From: Odontomyia ornata
Lineage: Eukaryota > Arthropoda > Insecta > Diptera > Stratiomyidae
Assembly: GCA_963969285.1 (NCBI GenBank)
Contig: OZ017742.1
Span: 145,394,449 to 145,458,448, forward strand
Direction of reading: 5' to 3'
Length of the DNA: 64,000 bases
Of the stretch, positions 22,201 through 33,412 are shown one piece after another. The notes below the pieces were generated by a model, which ran no database searches, had not been told where the DNA came from, and saw nothing but the letters and a program-made list of their open reading frames with translations. Each line of letters begins with the position of its first letter. Position 1 is the stretch's first letter. Position numbers and translations under genes: made by a program.

Positions 22201-23583
22201 ATTGCAACCAGCTGTTATTCGTGCCCTGGAAACAATTTCGACCACCTGGAAAGACCCAACAACTTCATCTGGAGCCTTTCAACTACTTTCGGCTGTAAAG
22301 ACTTCGAATTTCCAGGTATATTTTCAAAACATTTTTTAATTCGCTGTTATACATATTTATGCAATCAGTTTTTAAATTTATTCTGATCGTTTTAAGTCAC
22401 GATCCAATATTTTACTTACAGGTATGCATGGCAGTGCTCAGTTCAGTGCATTCTTTGACATTGTCCCTCAGTCGAGTTTTGCAAGCAAAAAATCAAGACC
22501 TTGTGGAGGCTATTGAATTGGCGGATAATGCAAAAGAGGAACTAGTCATGAGAAGAGACAATGCTGAAGAAAATTTTGGGGAAATTTTCAAAATTGTGAG
22601 AAAAATAGGCGAAGAAAATGACTTTGAGTTGCAAAAGCCAAGGACTACGTCGCGACAAACTCAACGTTCCAACATACCAGCTGACTCCGTGGAAGATTAT
22701 TACAGAATTACTATCTACATTCCTTACCTCGATACCTTTATTACTCATTTGAATGATCGATTCTTGAAGCACCGTAACATTTTATCAAATTTTTCCTGCA
22801 TTTTTCCCAACAAAATGAAAATCCTAGAGAAACAGTCATGCATCAAATTATTTCAATCGTGCTCTGCGATTTTACCCGACAATTCCAGCGACATTTGGAT
22901 TGCTGAAGTTCAACTCTGGCGACGACGTATTGCCAGTAAGAACATCAACAATGCACTTGAGGCACTTGATATTTGCAACGACGATGCTTTTCCCAATGTG
23001 CATCAAATCCTTCGAATTCTGGCAGTTTTGCCTGTCACTTCAGCCACAAATGAACGTTCTTTCTCAACGTTACGTCGTTTAAAGACGTATCTCAGATCAA
23101 CTATGACTGAAGAGCGGTTGAACGGTTTGGCGTCTTTAAATATACACCGAGATGTTGAGATCGACGTTCAAAAAGTTTTAGACGAGTTTTTTCGGTACCA
23201 CGAAGAGTCAAATTGTTGAGTCAACTTCAGTGATCGTCCTACGCTGTACTTCTAAATGTTAAAAAGAAATAATAAACGTGTTTTTCAAAATATTGTATTT
23301 GTGATTATTGAGTTGGTTGTGTTAAATTTGTTTAAAACATAAAGATTCAATACATAAAGTAGAAAATGTTTAGAACAAATAATGTTTTGATATTGCCTTA
23401 AATGTTTAATTTTTTATTAATAAATTTTTTTATAAATTTGCTTACTAAATCTACATTTATTATCATTATCACTATGAATGGACCAATTACTGTTAGGCCC
23501 AATCAATTTTGATTGCATTTTATTTCACAAGTACAACATAAAAGTTGAGAACCCCCCCCAGAGGGTTTCTGCGCACGGGCCTG
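19300..23583 (+). mobile_element. hAT-superfamily DNA transposon with perfect target duplication
   Basis: The element is 4,284 bp. Its 12-bp terminal inverted repeats, CAGGCCCGTGCG (19300-19311) and the reverse complement at 23572-23583, are perfect. Directly outside is an 8-bp duplication GCACGAGC (19292-19299 and 23584-23591), the hallmark of hAT insertion. Inside is one transposase gene with introns (20271-23219). The region 19312-20270 is non-coding 5' sequence, including G/C runs near 19310-19360; 23220-23571 is non-coding 3' sequence. The host site is LINE C1. Confidence 0.95.
20271..23219 (+). pseudogene. hAT transposase, ZMYM/TTF zinc-finger type, three exons, two lesions
   Basis: Proposed exons are 20271-20321 (MDIRNYLKKKPRIENED, then GTAAGT), 20835-22315 and 22422-23219. 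Intron 1 ends TTTTTTTCAG. Intron 2 (22316-22421, phase 0) runs GTATAT to TTACTTACAG. Exon 2 carries a TTF-type zinc finger (AFCKYCVLFG, then H residues in a Trp/Lys-rich context) and core pieces such as GYDGAKSVSGEF and HCAAHTFNLAV. Exon 3 ends with the hAT dimerisation region, VTSATNERSFSTLRRLKTYL. Lesions are an in-frame TGA at 21399-21401 and a one-base shift in an A-run near 22110-22135. About 775 codons in all. It would excise and insert the element in the nucleus. Confidence 0.85.
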
Positions 23584-23591
23584 GCACGAGC

Positions 23592-23960
23592 TGTAAGCAA
23601 TTTTTGATTAGCACCAATTGTAAAACTGCGGAAGCTGCAATTTAAATCGTATGGATGAATAGCCATGTTAATCGTATGGATGAATCACAAATACCCAAAA
23701 AGGTAATTATTGGGATAACTGAAGGGTAGAAGTCTGTGAGGAAACCGAAGAAGCGCTGGTATGACTCGTTCGACGAAGACAGTTCATCGGTGCTCGGATT
23801 TCGGAATTGAAGGACGTGGCTAATGGACCGAGACAGTTGAACGCGATTATTGCAGGAAGCGAAGGCTCAAAAGGAGCTTCAGTGCTACGAAAAATATATG
23901 TAGGTGGACTCATTATGAGGTTTATTCTTTAATCTCAAATTAAAGGTATAAAGTTGAATA
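23592..23960 (+). pseudogene. LINE C1 3' end beyond the hAT insertion
   Basis: Coding traces include NRMDESQIPKKVIIGITEG and KKRWYDSFDED, the C-terminal signature of this LINE group. A local duplication of AATCGTATGGATGAAT (near 23646 and 23672) precedes it. The exact 3' end is not clear. Confidence 0.65.
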
Positions 23961-24489
23961 TTATAGTCGAGATTTTATAGTGAGTCAAAAACCAATCTAT
24001 GACATTTATTTTTTAAAGATTATGTTGCTTAAATGTTGGTCCCAATTGTGCCGTAAATGGTCCATCCTGAGGGTCCGATTCTGGACGGCGCTTTTGATTC
24101 GTCACTTTCTTCAGCCACACTCTCAGCCACAGTCGCTATGTTTTCTTCACTGTGGGTGTGGTCTCATCGGTTGAGAATCATCCAATAATATATGCTGGGT
24201 AGTGGTAGTGGTAGTGGTTTTTGTAGGCCAACAATGCACACGATAAGTTGCTCTGAGAGCACGATTTCCTCCCAGAACGCTGATTTTCGTAATACATTTG
24301 GACATTTTGAGTACGTTGTTGCAGTGGAAGTCGTTCCATGATGATTTGTCCAAGAAAACTGAATAAAAATTACATGACAGTTTTATAAGAGTCACGCGTG
24401 ATCTGTAAAAAAAGCCAATTGAAAATGAACCCTCATTATGAATCACATCTTTATAATGAAATATAACGAAATTTATGAACACGCTAGAC
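23961..24489. other. No gene recognised
   Basis: Contains a short GTAGTG-type simple repeat near 24200-24220. No coding motif on either strand. Confidence 0.5.
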
Positions 24490-24665
24490 CACCAAATTTT
24501 CAGCTAAGTTTATTAAGCAGCTAAATCAGCCGAGCAGAAAAAATGGTGGCCATTTTAGATGAAAAATCGTTATTTCTGTTCTGGTCAAAGTATAGTTCTG
24601 ATTTGGAAGAAATTTGGTACACACGTTCAATGAGCTTACTAATCAAATTCGGTATTTTGGTAAAA
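24490..24665 (-). repeat. Fragment of HP2-type sequence
   Basis: Matches, in reverse orientation, the HP2 body near 10000-10115: ATGGTGGCCATTTTAGATGA, TATAGTTCTGATTTGGA and a TTTGGTAC segment. No end is preserved. Confidence 0.55.
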
Positions 24666-24979
24666 TAAATATATAAAAATATAAATGTCTAAAGAAGAAT
24701 GTAAGAAACTAAAGGTCAGGGTTAAAATAAAAGGAGGCTTGTCGAGCTTTGGAATTCCAAAGACTTTCAAAAGTCACAATTCGGATTTGATACATATAAA
24801 AGTTAATTTTTATGTAGAAAATAATTATATATTTAGATATTTTATCATTTTGAAGATCATTCATGTACAAGTTTCAAAGATGCGGATATTGGGTTTGTGG
24901 AGTGTACGTTGTGGGAGCATAAGAGGTGGTGTGGATACATTTGGGTTTATGTAACAGTGCTTAATATTAGGAGGAATGG

Positions 24980-25500
24980 TTAGTGGAAATTGTATAGTAG
25001 CAATACATAACTTTGTTTGGATTTTGTTAGTGTGGTCTTTGTTTACCAGTTTGTGTCCATTGGCGTTAATGAAGTCTATTGGTTTTTGTACGTAGTTCCT
25101 TATTTAAACATCACCATGGTATGTCTTTTATCACTGTTAGTATGTTCTCCGTAAGTTTGTTCTGAATATGTCTCAATATCTTATCGTCTTATTGGAAATT
25201 CGTTTTATTTAAGCTAGTGCACTTGTCTGTTCTACTTGCGGCAGTTGTTTAATGGCTAGTTCAGTGTCGATTATTAGTTGTTCTAGGTCTTTGTTGTGGT
25301 TTGTGTTATATAAGTTGTGTTTCAGTCCCTAATCTAGCAGCTGCATTTCTTGTGCCGTAAAAGGCATATCTGATAGATTTACAGTCCGTAGATAGAAGGC
25401 TATGTTCGTTACTGTGGCCGTTGTGCTTTGTATTTCATTAAATTGTCACGAATTGTGAAAACTTTTCAGTTTGTATAATGTTAGTTAATTGTAAGTGTAA
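24980..25500 (-). pseudogene. Penelope-like element (family 2), N-terminal fragment
   Basis: On the minus strand, broken translations include VNLSDMPFTAQEMQLLD, GLKHNLYNTNHNKDLEQLII and DTELAIKQLP. This resembles the region upstream of the RT in Penelope-like proteins. Stops interrupt it. It lies head-to-head with a fragment of the same kind on the other strand (25690-26110). Confidence 0.5.
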
Positions 25501-25689
25501 ATGTAGTAGTTGTCAGTTGGTTTCGTCCTTTTTTTATTTTCAATGGTAAGTACTTGTGCACTACGTTATGTGTTTTGCGCAGCAATTGTGTTTTGTTTTA
25601 TTGCGATTCTTGCAAATGCTGGTAATACAGGTATGTTATTTTTAAATATTGTTTGCTGAAGTGTAAGTTTGAAGTCTTTATACCTGAAA

Positions 25690-26110
25690 TTGTCACAAGA
25701 TTCAATGGAATACTTTACAGACGCTATAGGGTTTACTGTTTCAGCGTCATTGACTCACAAGAAAATAAACAAGACGATCAACTTACCTACATGAATGAAA
25801 TACACCCGAATATAAATTTCACTATGGAAAAAGAAACAAACAGACAACTCAACTATACGAATCTAACCGTGACACGCAAACAAACATGATAAAACTACAA
25901 AAATACAGAAAGCCAACCATAACCGATCATACCATACACGAAACACCTAATACCCTCGCGCAACATAAGCTTGCAGCATCCAGATCTATAGTGTAGGCTT
26001 TGCTCCATCTGCATGACTCTTAATAACAACTCCAATGAACTAAGCAACATTTACAAAATAGCTAATAATAAATTCCGGATATCAAATAAACATCATAATT
26101 GACTATAAAT
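25690..26110 (+). pseudogene. Penelope-like element (family 2), RT C-terminal fragment
   Basis: The translation contains MNEIHPNINFTMEKETNRQL, then after a frame change KYRKPTITDHTIHE and AQHKLAASRSIV, then SNIYKIANNKFRIS. In Penelope-like elements such sequence follows the YxDD box and leads to the linker before the GIY-YIG endonuclease. The endonuclease itself is absent. The family differs from that at 29.9-33.6 kb. Confidence 0.6.
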
Positions 26111-26356
26111 TGGAAGTACTTATGCAATAAAATATTTTCTTTAAACATTGTTTGAACTTCAAATTTGTGGCCAATGTAATTATTATTTGCTTTTAAAATT
26201 TAGGCTACCGACAGGAAATTTGCCTTTCCAGCTACCGGTTTTTTTTATGGCACTTTTCATTAGCTTTTTGCTCTACTTAGCCGTTTTCAAGCATTTGACC
26301 TTATCATCTGTGCATCCCTTGCTACTTTGTTTGCATTATTAATCGATTTGAAATTT

Positions 26357-26640
26357 TTATCTATAAAATGCCGGATTACCGCAACTTGTCCCTACTTTCG
26401 ATAAACTTGTCCTTACTTCACTAAAGCTATCAAGGTGATAAGTGATCCTTGGGGCGCTAGTAAAAATGAACAAGTCACTGTTGGTTTCAATTTCTATTAC
26501 AGCTAGCTTATCAATAACGTCAAAAAATCTGTCCAAATACACTCTTGTATCATCGCTTTCTTTTAATCTATAAGTTATGAGTTTTTTCAGCAACGTTTCT
26601 TTTTTGCTGAAGTTTTAGTCGCTTGAATCGATTCCAACTT
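26357..26640 (-). pseudogene. gag: Copia-type gag fragment
   Basis: The minus strand encodes MLKKLITYRLKESDDTRVYL, DRFFDVIDKLAVIEIE and a poorly preserved continuation. This matches the pattern of Copia/Ty1 Gag (gag_pol UBN2-type region). About 80 codons remain. No LTR or pol is next to it, so it is an isolated fragment. It is unlikely to belong to the Copia copy at 15-17 kb, which lies 9 kb away in another element. Confidence 0.5.
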
Positions 26641-26709
26641 GATCCAAACACTTTAAGATGTTTCAGAACCTCTTATGGTGTTCATTTTCTATGGTTTCCT
26701 TGATAATAT

Positions 26710-27921
26710 GCAACTTGTGGAAAGGTCAGAAATGGTGACTTTTTGAAAGCTCAAGGGTGGAAAAATTTTTCGAAGGGGTTTAAGGGGGGTCTCCCCATAT
26801 AGGGAAGTGACCCATTAGAATGTTTTTTTCACCAATGGTAGTCGAGTACGATGTCATTGAAATAAGTCTTAAAATTCCCTTATCGGTACCGAGGTGGGCA
26901 GGGGAAGGGGAAATGTACGAACTTTTCACGTGCATCATGAATGTAGGCCTTTATGAGTACAACAACAACAAATACGTGAGAAGTAGCAGTTCACTCAACT
27001 TTGTTAGTAATAGTATGATTTATCGATTTTATGTTTTCTTGGATAAAATCTTAACAGTACCCTTGGATTCAATAAAATCCAGTACGCAGATGACTATTTA
27101 TAAGATTCATCTAAATGATAGTTTTATAAAGATCGAATGGTATTTAACGAAATTATAGCGATTTTAATTTTCCAATATTACTTTGAAACAATATGTTTTG
27201 TATTACTATGGAAGCATACGAGTATGGCTATGGAACAATGTGCGCTTTTTACCGACTCAGACACTACAGCTTTGCTAAGATTTGCATGAAAATTTCAGGA
27301 ATGATAGGTATCATGAATATCTTTGAGAATCGGTTCAGATACTGGTATCAGCAATCGTAAAACAAAATAGTGGCTGTTTTAAATGCGAAGATTGAATAAT
27401 TTTGAGTTATTTTTCCCCAACTTCAACGTTGAAGGTGCATGCTTTCAACACTTGCTTCAATTTAATGAATGACTGAAGATGAGGCCTACAATTAATACTC
27501 ATAGAAGAAACAAGTTGAGGAGGCAGGAGAGAGCTCCTAGCAAAAGGGCTTTGCTGCAATTCTAGGGTTCGAAAAAAATATTCTGATGCCATGAATCGAT
27601 GGTTACAGTACAGGGGCTTCAGTGGGGCACAGGGGGGAAATACACGACAAATGTGTTTCTTCCCTCGCGAATGAACAGCTGTGATCTAAAAATCTGAAAA
27701 AATTATCAAGGGAGATATTTATGAGTATAACAATAACAAATAGCTAAGAAGTCAAAATTCTTTCAACTTTGTTAATAATAGTATGATTTTCGAACTTCAC
27801 ATTTTCTCCAATAAAATCGTCTTTTACATGTTTCTTGACTTTATTCGTTGCTAGTGACTGCATTTTGTAAGTTGAGTACAAAACCCTTCTGACATGAGTA
27901 TAGGTCTGTCTATCCAACTTG
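26710..27921 (-). repeat. HP1 copy B (3' end missing)
   Basis: Reverse orientation. The 5' end lies at 27921 (CAAGTTG read on the minus strand), with the end motif GGGTTTTGT near 27878-27886. The GGAC microsatellite and terminal palindrome are missing, because the copy stops at about 26710. It contains the block GGGGTCTCCCCATATAGG near 26790 and the internal inverted end near 27500-27570. Confidence 0.75.
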
Positions 27922-28069
27922 TTCTATTTTGCCACTCACATAACTCTACAAATCGTTTTTGGTCATCAGAGCTTCCACGTTTCTTGACAACGTATAAAAA
28001 TTATCTCTAGAGTATAATTTTTGTGCTCATTTGCGCCATTTTTGATTCGCAAGCATTTTTAACCGATGT

Positions 28070-29880
28070 ACTTAATCAAAGCAAAGTAATCACCATCATC
28101 TCTGTCGTGACAGCGCAAATTGGGCCATTGCCAACTGGATTGATCTTCTCCAATCTTCACGGTCTTGTGACCTCGTCCGCTATTTGATCACTCTAAGCAA
28201 GGATCCGCTGTCAGCTTCTATCGTTTGTTCCTATCCAGGCTTCAATCTTCCCGCTGGACGTCTACCTTGGGGTCTCTCAACCTGTTCGGTTGGGTAACCG
28301 ATTTTTGTCCATTCTCTCCATATGGCCCACCCATTGCAATTTTCGTAACTTTATGCAAGAAGCAACAGGTTGATCGTCAAATAATTCCTACAACTCATCG
28401 CTATAACTTTGTTTTCACTCTGTTTCTTATTCACTATGCCGTTTCTAGAGTACTTTTCATTTAAATGCGTCCACAGTCTTTTCGAATTCACTCATCAGGG
28501 TCTATGTTTCACTTCCATATAACAGCACAGGTTTGATTAACGATTAGTAAATACGGAGCTTATTTTGTCTGTACGCAACTCTGGACCTTAAAATGGGAAG
28601 TGCGTAGTAAAAGGCCTTATTTGCTGCATTTATGAGGCATTCGATCTCGTTCTTTTTGGGACCTCTTCTATTCAAGTTGGCTCTAAGGTGGATGAAATCA
28701 TTCACACCTTCAAGGATATAGTTTTTCATGGTCAGTTTTTGTCAAACTGGAGTGCTCTTTTTCATTTGAGTCATGAATTTAGTTTCGTTCCATTAACTCA
28801 TAGGCTAATCCAGTTTGCTTTGGATTCTAGGCTTAGAAATGCTCTTTTAGCATATGAGATTGAAGGCTCTATAATATTGACGTCATCAGCGTATGATACC
28901 GATTGTGTGGACTTGAACATCAGTGTACGCGAGGTTTCAGTTGATGTTTTCCTGATGACGTATTGCAGCGCCATGTTAAAGAGTGTCAGGGTAAGTCCAT
29001 CTTTTTGTTTTAAGCCTGATTCCATTATAAGGCTGCCAGTTAGTTCACCGCTTACATTCACCTGAGACATTGTATTTAGTATCATGACTTTGACCGTGGT
29101 AACTAGTATTGTTGAAACGCCAAAGTTAAGCAGGGTGTTTCTGTTGACACTGTTGAGTGCTTGCTTGAAGTTTACAAAGAGCTGATGCACACGGATATCA
29201 TATTTCCGGCTCTTTTTGAGCAACAGTTGCGTTGAGAATATTTGATCTACTGTAGACCATCCACCTTGGTAGCTGCTCCTCTGACCTTGTTCTGCATATT
29301 AGCCAATGGAGCGGTTTTTCGGGTCTTACATCTATGTTAGGAGCCTATTGCTGCTGTTTGTACTTGCAACTGACTAATGATGAAATTGTGACCTCTTGCT
29401 CTGCTTTTGGAATGTTCACACTTTGAGTAGTCGTTGAGAACCTTGTGAATAGTTTCTGGAAATATTTTAGCCACCTGTTTTTGGTTTTGACTAGATTACC
29501 TACGATTGATCCTTGTATACTTCTCCAAGGACTTTTTTTGTAAATTGAAGCCATCTCTTAGTTATTTAGTAGAGACATATACTGGTCTGACTTCGTATAG
29601 GGTCATATTTTCATTTATCTGATGGGTCTTCGTGTTGATGGTATGTCATTCATTTTTTTTGCTTTCTGTTGGAGGGTTCTATATTGTTCTTTTTTTCTGG
29701 TTCCTTTTTAAAAAGCCTTCTTGCATTTCTCATCACGCAAGCCATTCCTTCTTTATCTTGGCTTTTGCCTCAACACCTCATCAACCGCTTCTGCTACTTT
29801 ACTGTCTGCCACATGGTTTTTATGTAATCATTGCTTTCTCCCACCTGCGGAGGTATATTGATGGAAATTACCAGCGCTGA
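28070..29880 (-). pseudogene. LINE C2: RT and C-terminal fragment
   Basis: Minus strand, with several frame changes. The best open part (28798-29223) has FVNFKQALNSVNRNTLL (motif A region), ELTGSLIMESGLKQKDGL, TLFNMALQYVIRKTSTETSR and SYADDVNIIEPSISYAKRAF (motif C). Downstream are VNDFIHLRANLNRRGPKKNE and ALPILRSRVAYRQNKLRIY (28544-28729). Upstream are SPWRSIQGSIVGNLVKTKNR and WLKYFQKLF (29345-29554). It is a different and less damaged copy from LINE C1, lacking the endonuclease. The 3' end is about 28070. Confidence 0.75.
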
Positions 29881-29889
29881 AATGTGTGT

Positions 29890-31222
29890 GAATTTTATAG
29901 TAAAACTAATTTTTCATTATACATTAGATTTTTTATTTATTTTGTATAACAGCTATTTTCGACTACTATTTACAGTCTTCTCCAGTACAATTATTGGGTT
30001 ACAAGATTTTTACTCAAGTACATATAACTTTAAAAAAAAGGCAATTATATCTTTGATGTAATTAGGCTAAATAACACTGAATGGCAATTACCTTCATCCG
30101 TATTCATTTTTTGTTGCTCAGGTACTTGGATTATCTTTATTGCTTCCATCGCGTCTAATTCTCTAGGACAATTACTGCTCTTAATTACACTTACATCGGC
30201 AATATCCATCATGTGTTGTTCTTCGATGATGTGTTTAGCTACGGCGTACCTCATGTACGATCCCGGGTTTTTGGCTGCAATTCGTGCTTCCCTAATATGT
30301 TCGTGGAACCTGACCGGGATCAATCTTTTCGTTTATCCGATATAAATCATAGGACAAATACTACACGCTACTTTGTAGATGTCACCCGTCTCTTCCATTG
30401 TTTGAAGATCCTTGCCCGTTCTCAATATGTTTCGTGCTGCGCATCTGCGACTAGAGGACACCATTTCAATTCCGTGATGTTTGAACACTTGCTTCATGTC
30501 TTTTGAATACCTGGAATATGTCACTGATATGCGCTTTGGAGTTTCTTTTGTCGGTTCAATGTTGTTAAATTGTCCCTATTTCGTTTTCGGATCTTCTTCT
30601 TGATTATTGCTTCGATGCATTTTCCGTCGTATACATTTATGCTGGCTGTATTTATGATATGTTATTTTTCTTTCTTGAATCGCTCTACTGTTAATGGCAC
30701 TGTCAGTAATCGGTGAATCATTCAATGGTATGCTGCCATTTTTGGGGGGTAGTTATGGCTAGAGTCGCTTGTAATTGTACGTTGGGTACTCGAGGGCTTC
30801 CGGTAGATGTCGATTTCAATCCTGCCTTGGTTCCTAATAAGTTTCAAATCAAGGAACGGGATTTCACCATTTACTTCTATCTCCATGCTGAACTTTATCT
30901 TCGGGTGGATATTGTTGATTTTCTGGAAGTTAATTTCCAATTCTTCCTTTGCAATGATGATTTAAATATCGCCCACATATCGTACCTACAGTTTTGGCAT
31001 CAAACCTTCTTTTTCAATGATATTTTCAACATGGGCCATAAAAATTTCGCTGATAAGAGGAAATAAAGGGTTGCCCATTGCTGTACCGGACATTGTTTTG
31101 AAAAATCGTTGCCTGAACATGAAATAATTTTCATTCATGCATAGTCGAGCCAATTTTAGGTAGTATTTTGTCTTCTCTTTCCATTCACAAGAGTTTTCTA
31201 TGCTCAATAACCACTTTTCCAG
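29890..31222 (-). pseudogene. Penelope-like element (family 1), copy a: RT and GIY-YIG endonuclease
   Basis: Minus strand. 30986-31222 holds an RT segment (LLEKWLLSIENS, FKTMSGTAMGNPLFPLISEI). Near 30965-30990 the active-site box reads YVGD instead of YxDD. 30722-30940 continues with NGEIPFLDLKLIRNQGRIEI and PSSTQRTITSDSSHNYP. Then 30333-30524 and 30045-30323 carry the GIY-YIG endonuclease (IYKVACSICPMIYIG, PVRFHEHIREARIA, VAKHIIEEQHMMDI), separated by a stop. The 3' UTR (about 29890-30045) is matched by the inverted copy at 33413-33570. The 5' part ends at HP1 copy C. Confidence 0.8.
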
Positions 31223-31230
31223 TAAAAAAA

Positions 31231-32551
31231 CAAGTTGGGTAGACAGACCTATGCTCATGTCAGAAGGGTTTTGTACTCAACTTACAAAATGCAGTAACCA
31301 GCAAAGAATAAAATCAAGCAACATGTCAAAGACAATTTTATTGATGAAAATGTGAAATTCGAGGATCATACTATTATTAACAAAGTTGAACGAATTTTGA
31401 CTTCTGAGGTTTTCGTTACAGTTATACCCATAAGTATCTCCCTTGATAATTTTTCAGATTTTTTAGATCACGGGTGTCCATTCACGAGGGACGAAACATA
31501 TTTTTCATGTATTTCCCCCCTGTGCCCCTAATGAAGCAAAAACTGTCAGTTTAAGAACTGTTTTGAGAAGCTCTCATAGAGAACTTTCAGTTGATACTCA
31601 TATCGGCTACCTTTCATGAAATTTTTTTCCAGGGGCCACTCCTCTGTACTGTAATCATCGATTCATGGGCTATTTTTTCGAATCCTAGAATGATTACAAA
31701 GCCCTTTTGCTAGGAGCTCTCTCCTGCCTCTTCGACTTGTTTCAATTGTTTGTACTCATCTTCATGATACCTATCATTCTTGAAATTTCCATGCGAATCC
31801 TAGCAAAGCTGTAGTGTCTAAGTCTGTAAAAAGCGCATATGGCTCCATAGCCATATGTTTCCATAGTAATACAGGGCATATTGTTCCACAGTAATACAGG
31901 AGAATTCAAATCGCTTTAACTTCGTCAAATACTATTCGATCTTTGTGAAATTTACAGAAAAGATCAATCTTATAAATAATCATCTGGATGCCGAATTTGA
32001 TTGAATGTAAGGGTACCGTTTAGATTTTATTCAAGAAAATATAAAATCGATAAATCATACTATTACTAACAAAGTTGAGTGAATTTTGACTTCTCACGTA
32101 TTTGTTGTTGTTGTACTCATAAAGGCCTACGTTCATGATTTTTTTCAGATTTTTCGGATGGAAGGTGTCCAACCGCGAGGGGGGTACGGGAAAAGTTCGT
32201 ACATTTTCCCTTCCCCTGCTCCCCTCGGTACTCATAAGGCAATTTTAAGACTTGTTTTGAAAAGATCTCATTGAGACCTTTTCAATGACACCCTACTCGA
32301 CTACCAATGGGGTGAAATTTTTTTTTTGGGGGGTCACCTCCCTATATGGGAAGGCCCCCCTTAAACTCCTTTGAAAAATTTTTCCACCCTTGAACTTTCA
32401 AGAAGTCACCACTTCTGACCTTTCTACAAAGTTTCATGGCTGTAGCCTCTATAGTTTCGGAGAAAAAGTAGTGTGAAATACAGACGGACGGACGGACAGA
32501 CGGACACAGGTCGCGATTGCAATAGGATTTTGTATTTTAGTACAAAACCCT
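31231..32551 (+). repeat. HP1 copy C (complete ends)
   Basis: Forward, 1,321 bp. It starts CAAGTTGGG after an A-run, and the end motif GGGTTTTGT is at 31266-31274. The internal inverted 5' end is near 31697-31735. The microsatellite of GGAC/GACA is at about 32482-32507. The terminal palindrome has arms 32524-32534 and 32541-32551 (10 of 11 pairs), followed by AAAAAAAA. It lies between two Penelope-like copies of opposite orientation. Confidence 0.85.
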
Positions 32552-32556
32552 AAAAA

Positions 32557-32715
32557 AAATTGGAAAAAATAGATGATTTGAAAAACGAAGATATTATGGT
32601 GTCTTTTCACGTAAAAGCCCTTTTTCCGAATGTCCCAGTTAAAGAATTATTGTATTTGCCCTCGAGTACCCAACGTACAATTACTAGCGACTCTAGCCAT
32701 AGCTACCCACAAAAA
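32557..32715 (+). pseudogene. Penelope-like element (family 1), copy b: RT remnant
   Basis: It reads EKIDDLKNEDIMVSFHVKAL and FPNVPVKELL, the start of the RT palm with its motif A region; the expected 'FDVK' reads 'FHVK', so the Asp position is changed. It then jumps straight to LPSSTQRTITSDSSHSYPQK, losing the RT core with the YxDD box. A one-base shift in an A-run near 32710 leads to the next frame. Confidence 0.75.
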
Positions 32716-33412
32716 AAAAGCAGCATACCATTCAATGATTCACCGATTACTGACAGTGCCATTAATAGTAGAGCAATTCAAGAAAGAAAAAGAACATATC
32801 ATAAATACAGCCAGCATAAATGTATACGACGGAAAATGCATCGAAGCAATAATCAAGAAGAAGATCCGAAAACAAAATAGGGACAATTTAACAACATTGA
32901 AACCGACAAAAGAAACTCCAAAGCGCATATCAGTGACATATTCCAGGTATTCAAAAGACATGAAGCAAGTGTTCAAACATCACGGAATTGAAATGGTGTC
33001 CTCTAGTCGCAGATGCGCAGCACGAAACATATTGGGATCGGGCAAGGATCTAAAAACAATGGAAGAGACGGGTGGTATCTACAAAGTAGCGTGTAGTATT
33101 TGTCCTATGATTTATATCGGACAAACGAAAAGGTTGATCCCGGTCAGGTTCCACGAACATATTAGAGAAGCACGAATCGCAGCCAAAACCCCGGGATCGC
33201 ACATGAGGTCCGCCGTAGCTAAACACATCATCGAAGAACAACACATGATGGATATTGCCGATGTAAGTGTAATTAAGAGCAGTAATTGTCCTAGAGAATT
33301 AGACGCGATGGAAGCAATAAAGATAATCCAAGTACCTGAGCAACAAAGAATGAATACGGATGAAGGTAATTGCCATTCAGTGTTATTTAGCCTAATTACA
33401 TCAAGGATATAA
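32630..33412 (+). CDS. Penelope-like C-terminal region with intact GIY-YIG endonuclease frame
   Basis: An open frame of 260 codons; genuine homology starts at about residue 28 (KKAAYHSMIHRLLTVPL). A linker of about 100 residues follows, then the endonuclease: GIY (about residue 149), CSICPMIYIG, QTKR, RFHEHIREAR, the HMRSAVAKHIIEEQH segment and a final ELDAMEAI. In Penelope-like elements this domain nicks target DNA for priming. The frame is open to the natural C-terminus (SLITSRI), while the RT part in front is deleted, so it cannot move on its own. Confidence 0.8.
   Translation: MSQLKNYCICPRVPNVQLLATLAIATHKKKAAYHSMIHRLLTVPLIVEQFKKEKEHIINTASINVYDGKCIEAIIKKKIRKQNRDNLTTLKPTKETPKRISVTYSRYSKDMKQVFKHHGIEMVSSSRRCAARNILGSGKDLKTMEETGGIYKVACSICPMIYIGQTKRLIPVRFHEHIREARIAAKTPGSHMRSAVAKHIIEEQHMMDIADVSVIKSSNCPRELDAMEAIKIIQVPEQQRMNTDEGNCHSVLFSLITSRI

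Larger units (their letters stand above)
14381..23960 (+). mobile_element. LINE C1, interrupted by Copia and hAT insertions
   Basis: A decayed LINE of the 'endonuclease-reverse transcriptase' (craniofacial-development-protein-2-like endonuclease) type. Its parts are a 5' region at 14381-14700, endonuclease at 14700-15044 and 17131-17300, RT at about 17990-18900, the C-terminal region at 19100-19299, and the last part at 23592-23960. Two insertions split it: a Copia element (15045-17130) and a hAT element (19300-23583). Without them the LINE is about 3.2 kb. Related pieces lie at 28070-29880, 35075-36060 and 57600-57865. Confidence 0.75.

Noticed and set aside
31231..32551. HP1 as a canonical Helitron
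   Set aside because: No 5' TC and 3' CTRR ends in the expected places, and no insertion between A and T; the palindrome is at the very end. A Helentron-like type fits better.
32630..33412. GIY-YIG frame as a homing endonuclease or bacterial-type gene
   Set aside because: It follows Penelope-type RT sequence and has the CSICPMIYIG form of Penelope-like elements; an inverted relative lies nearby.
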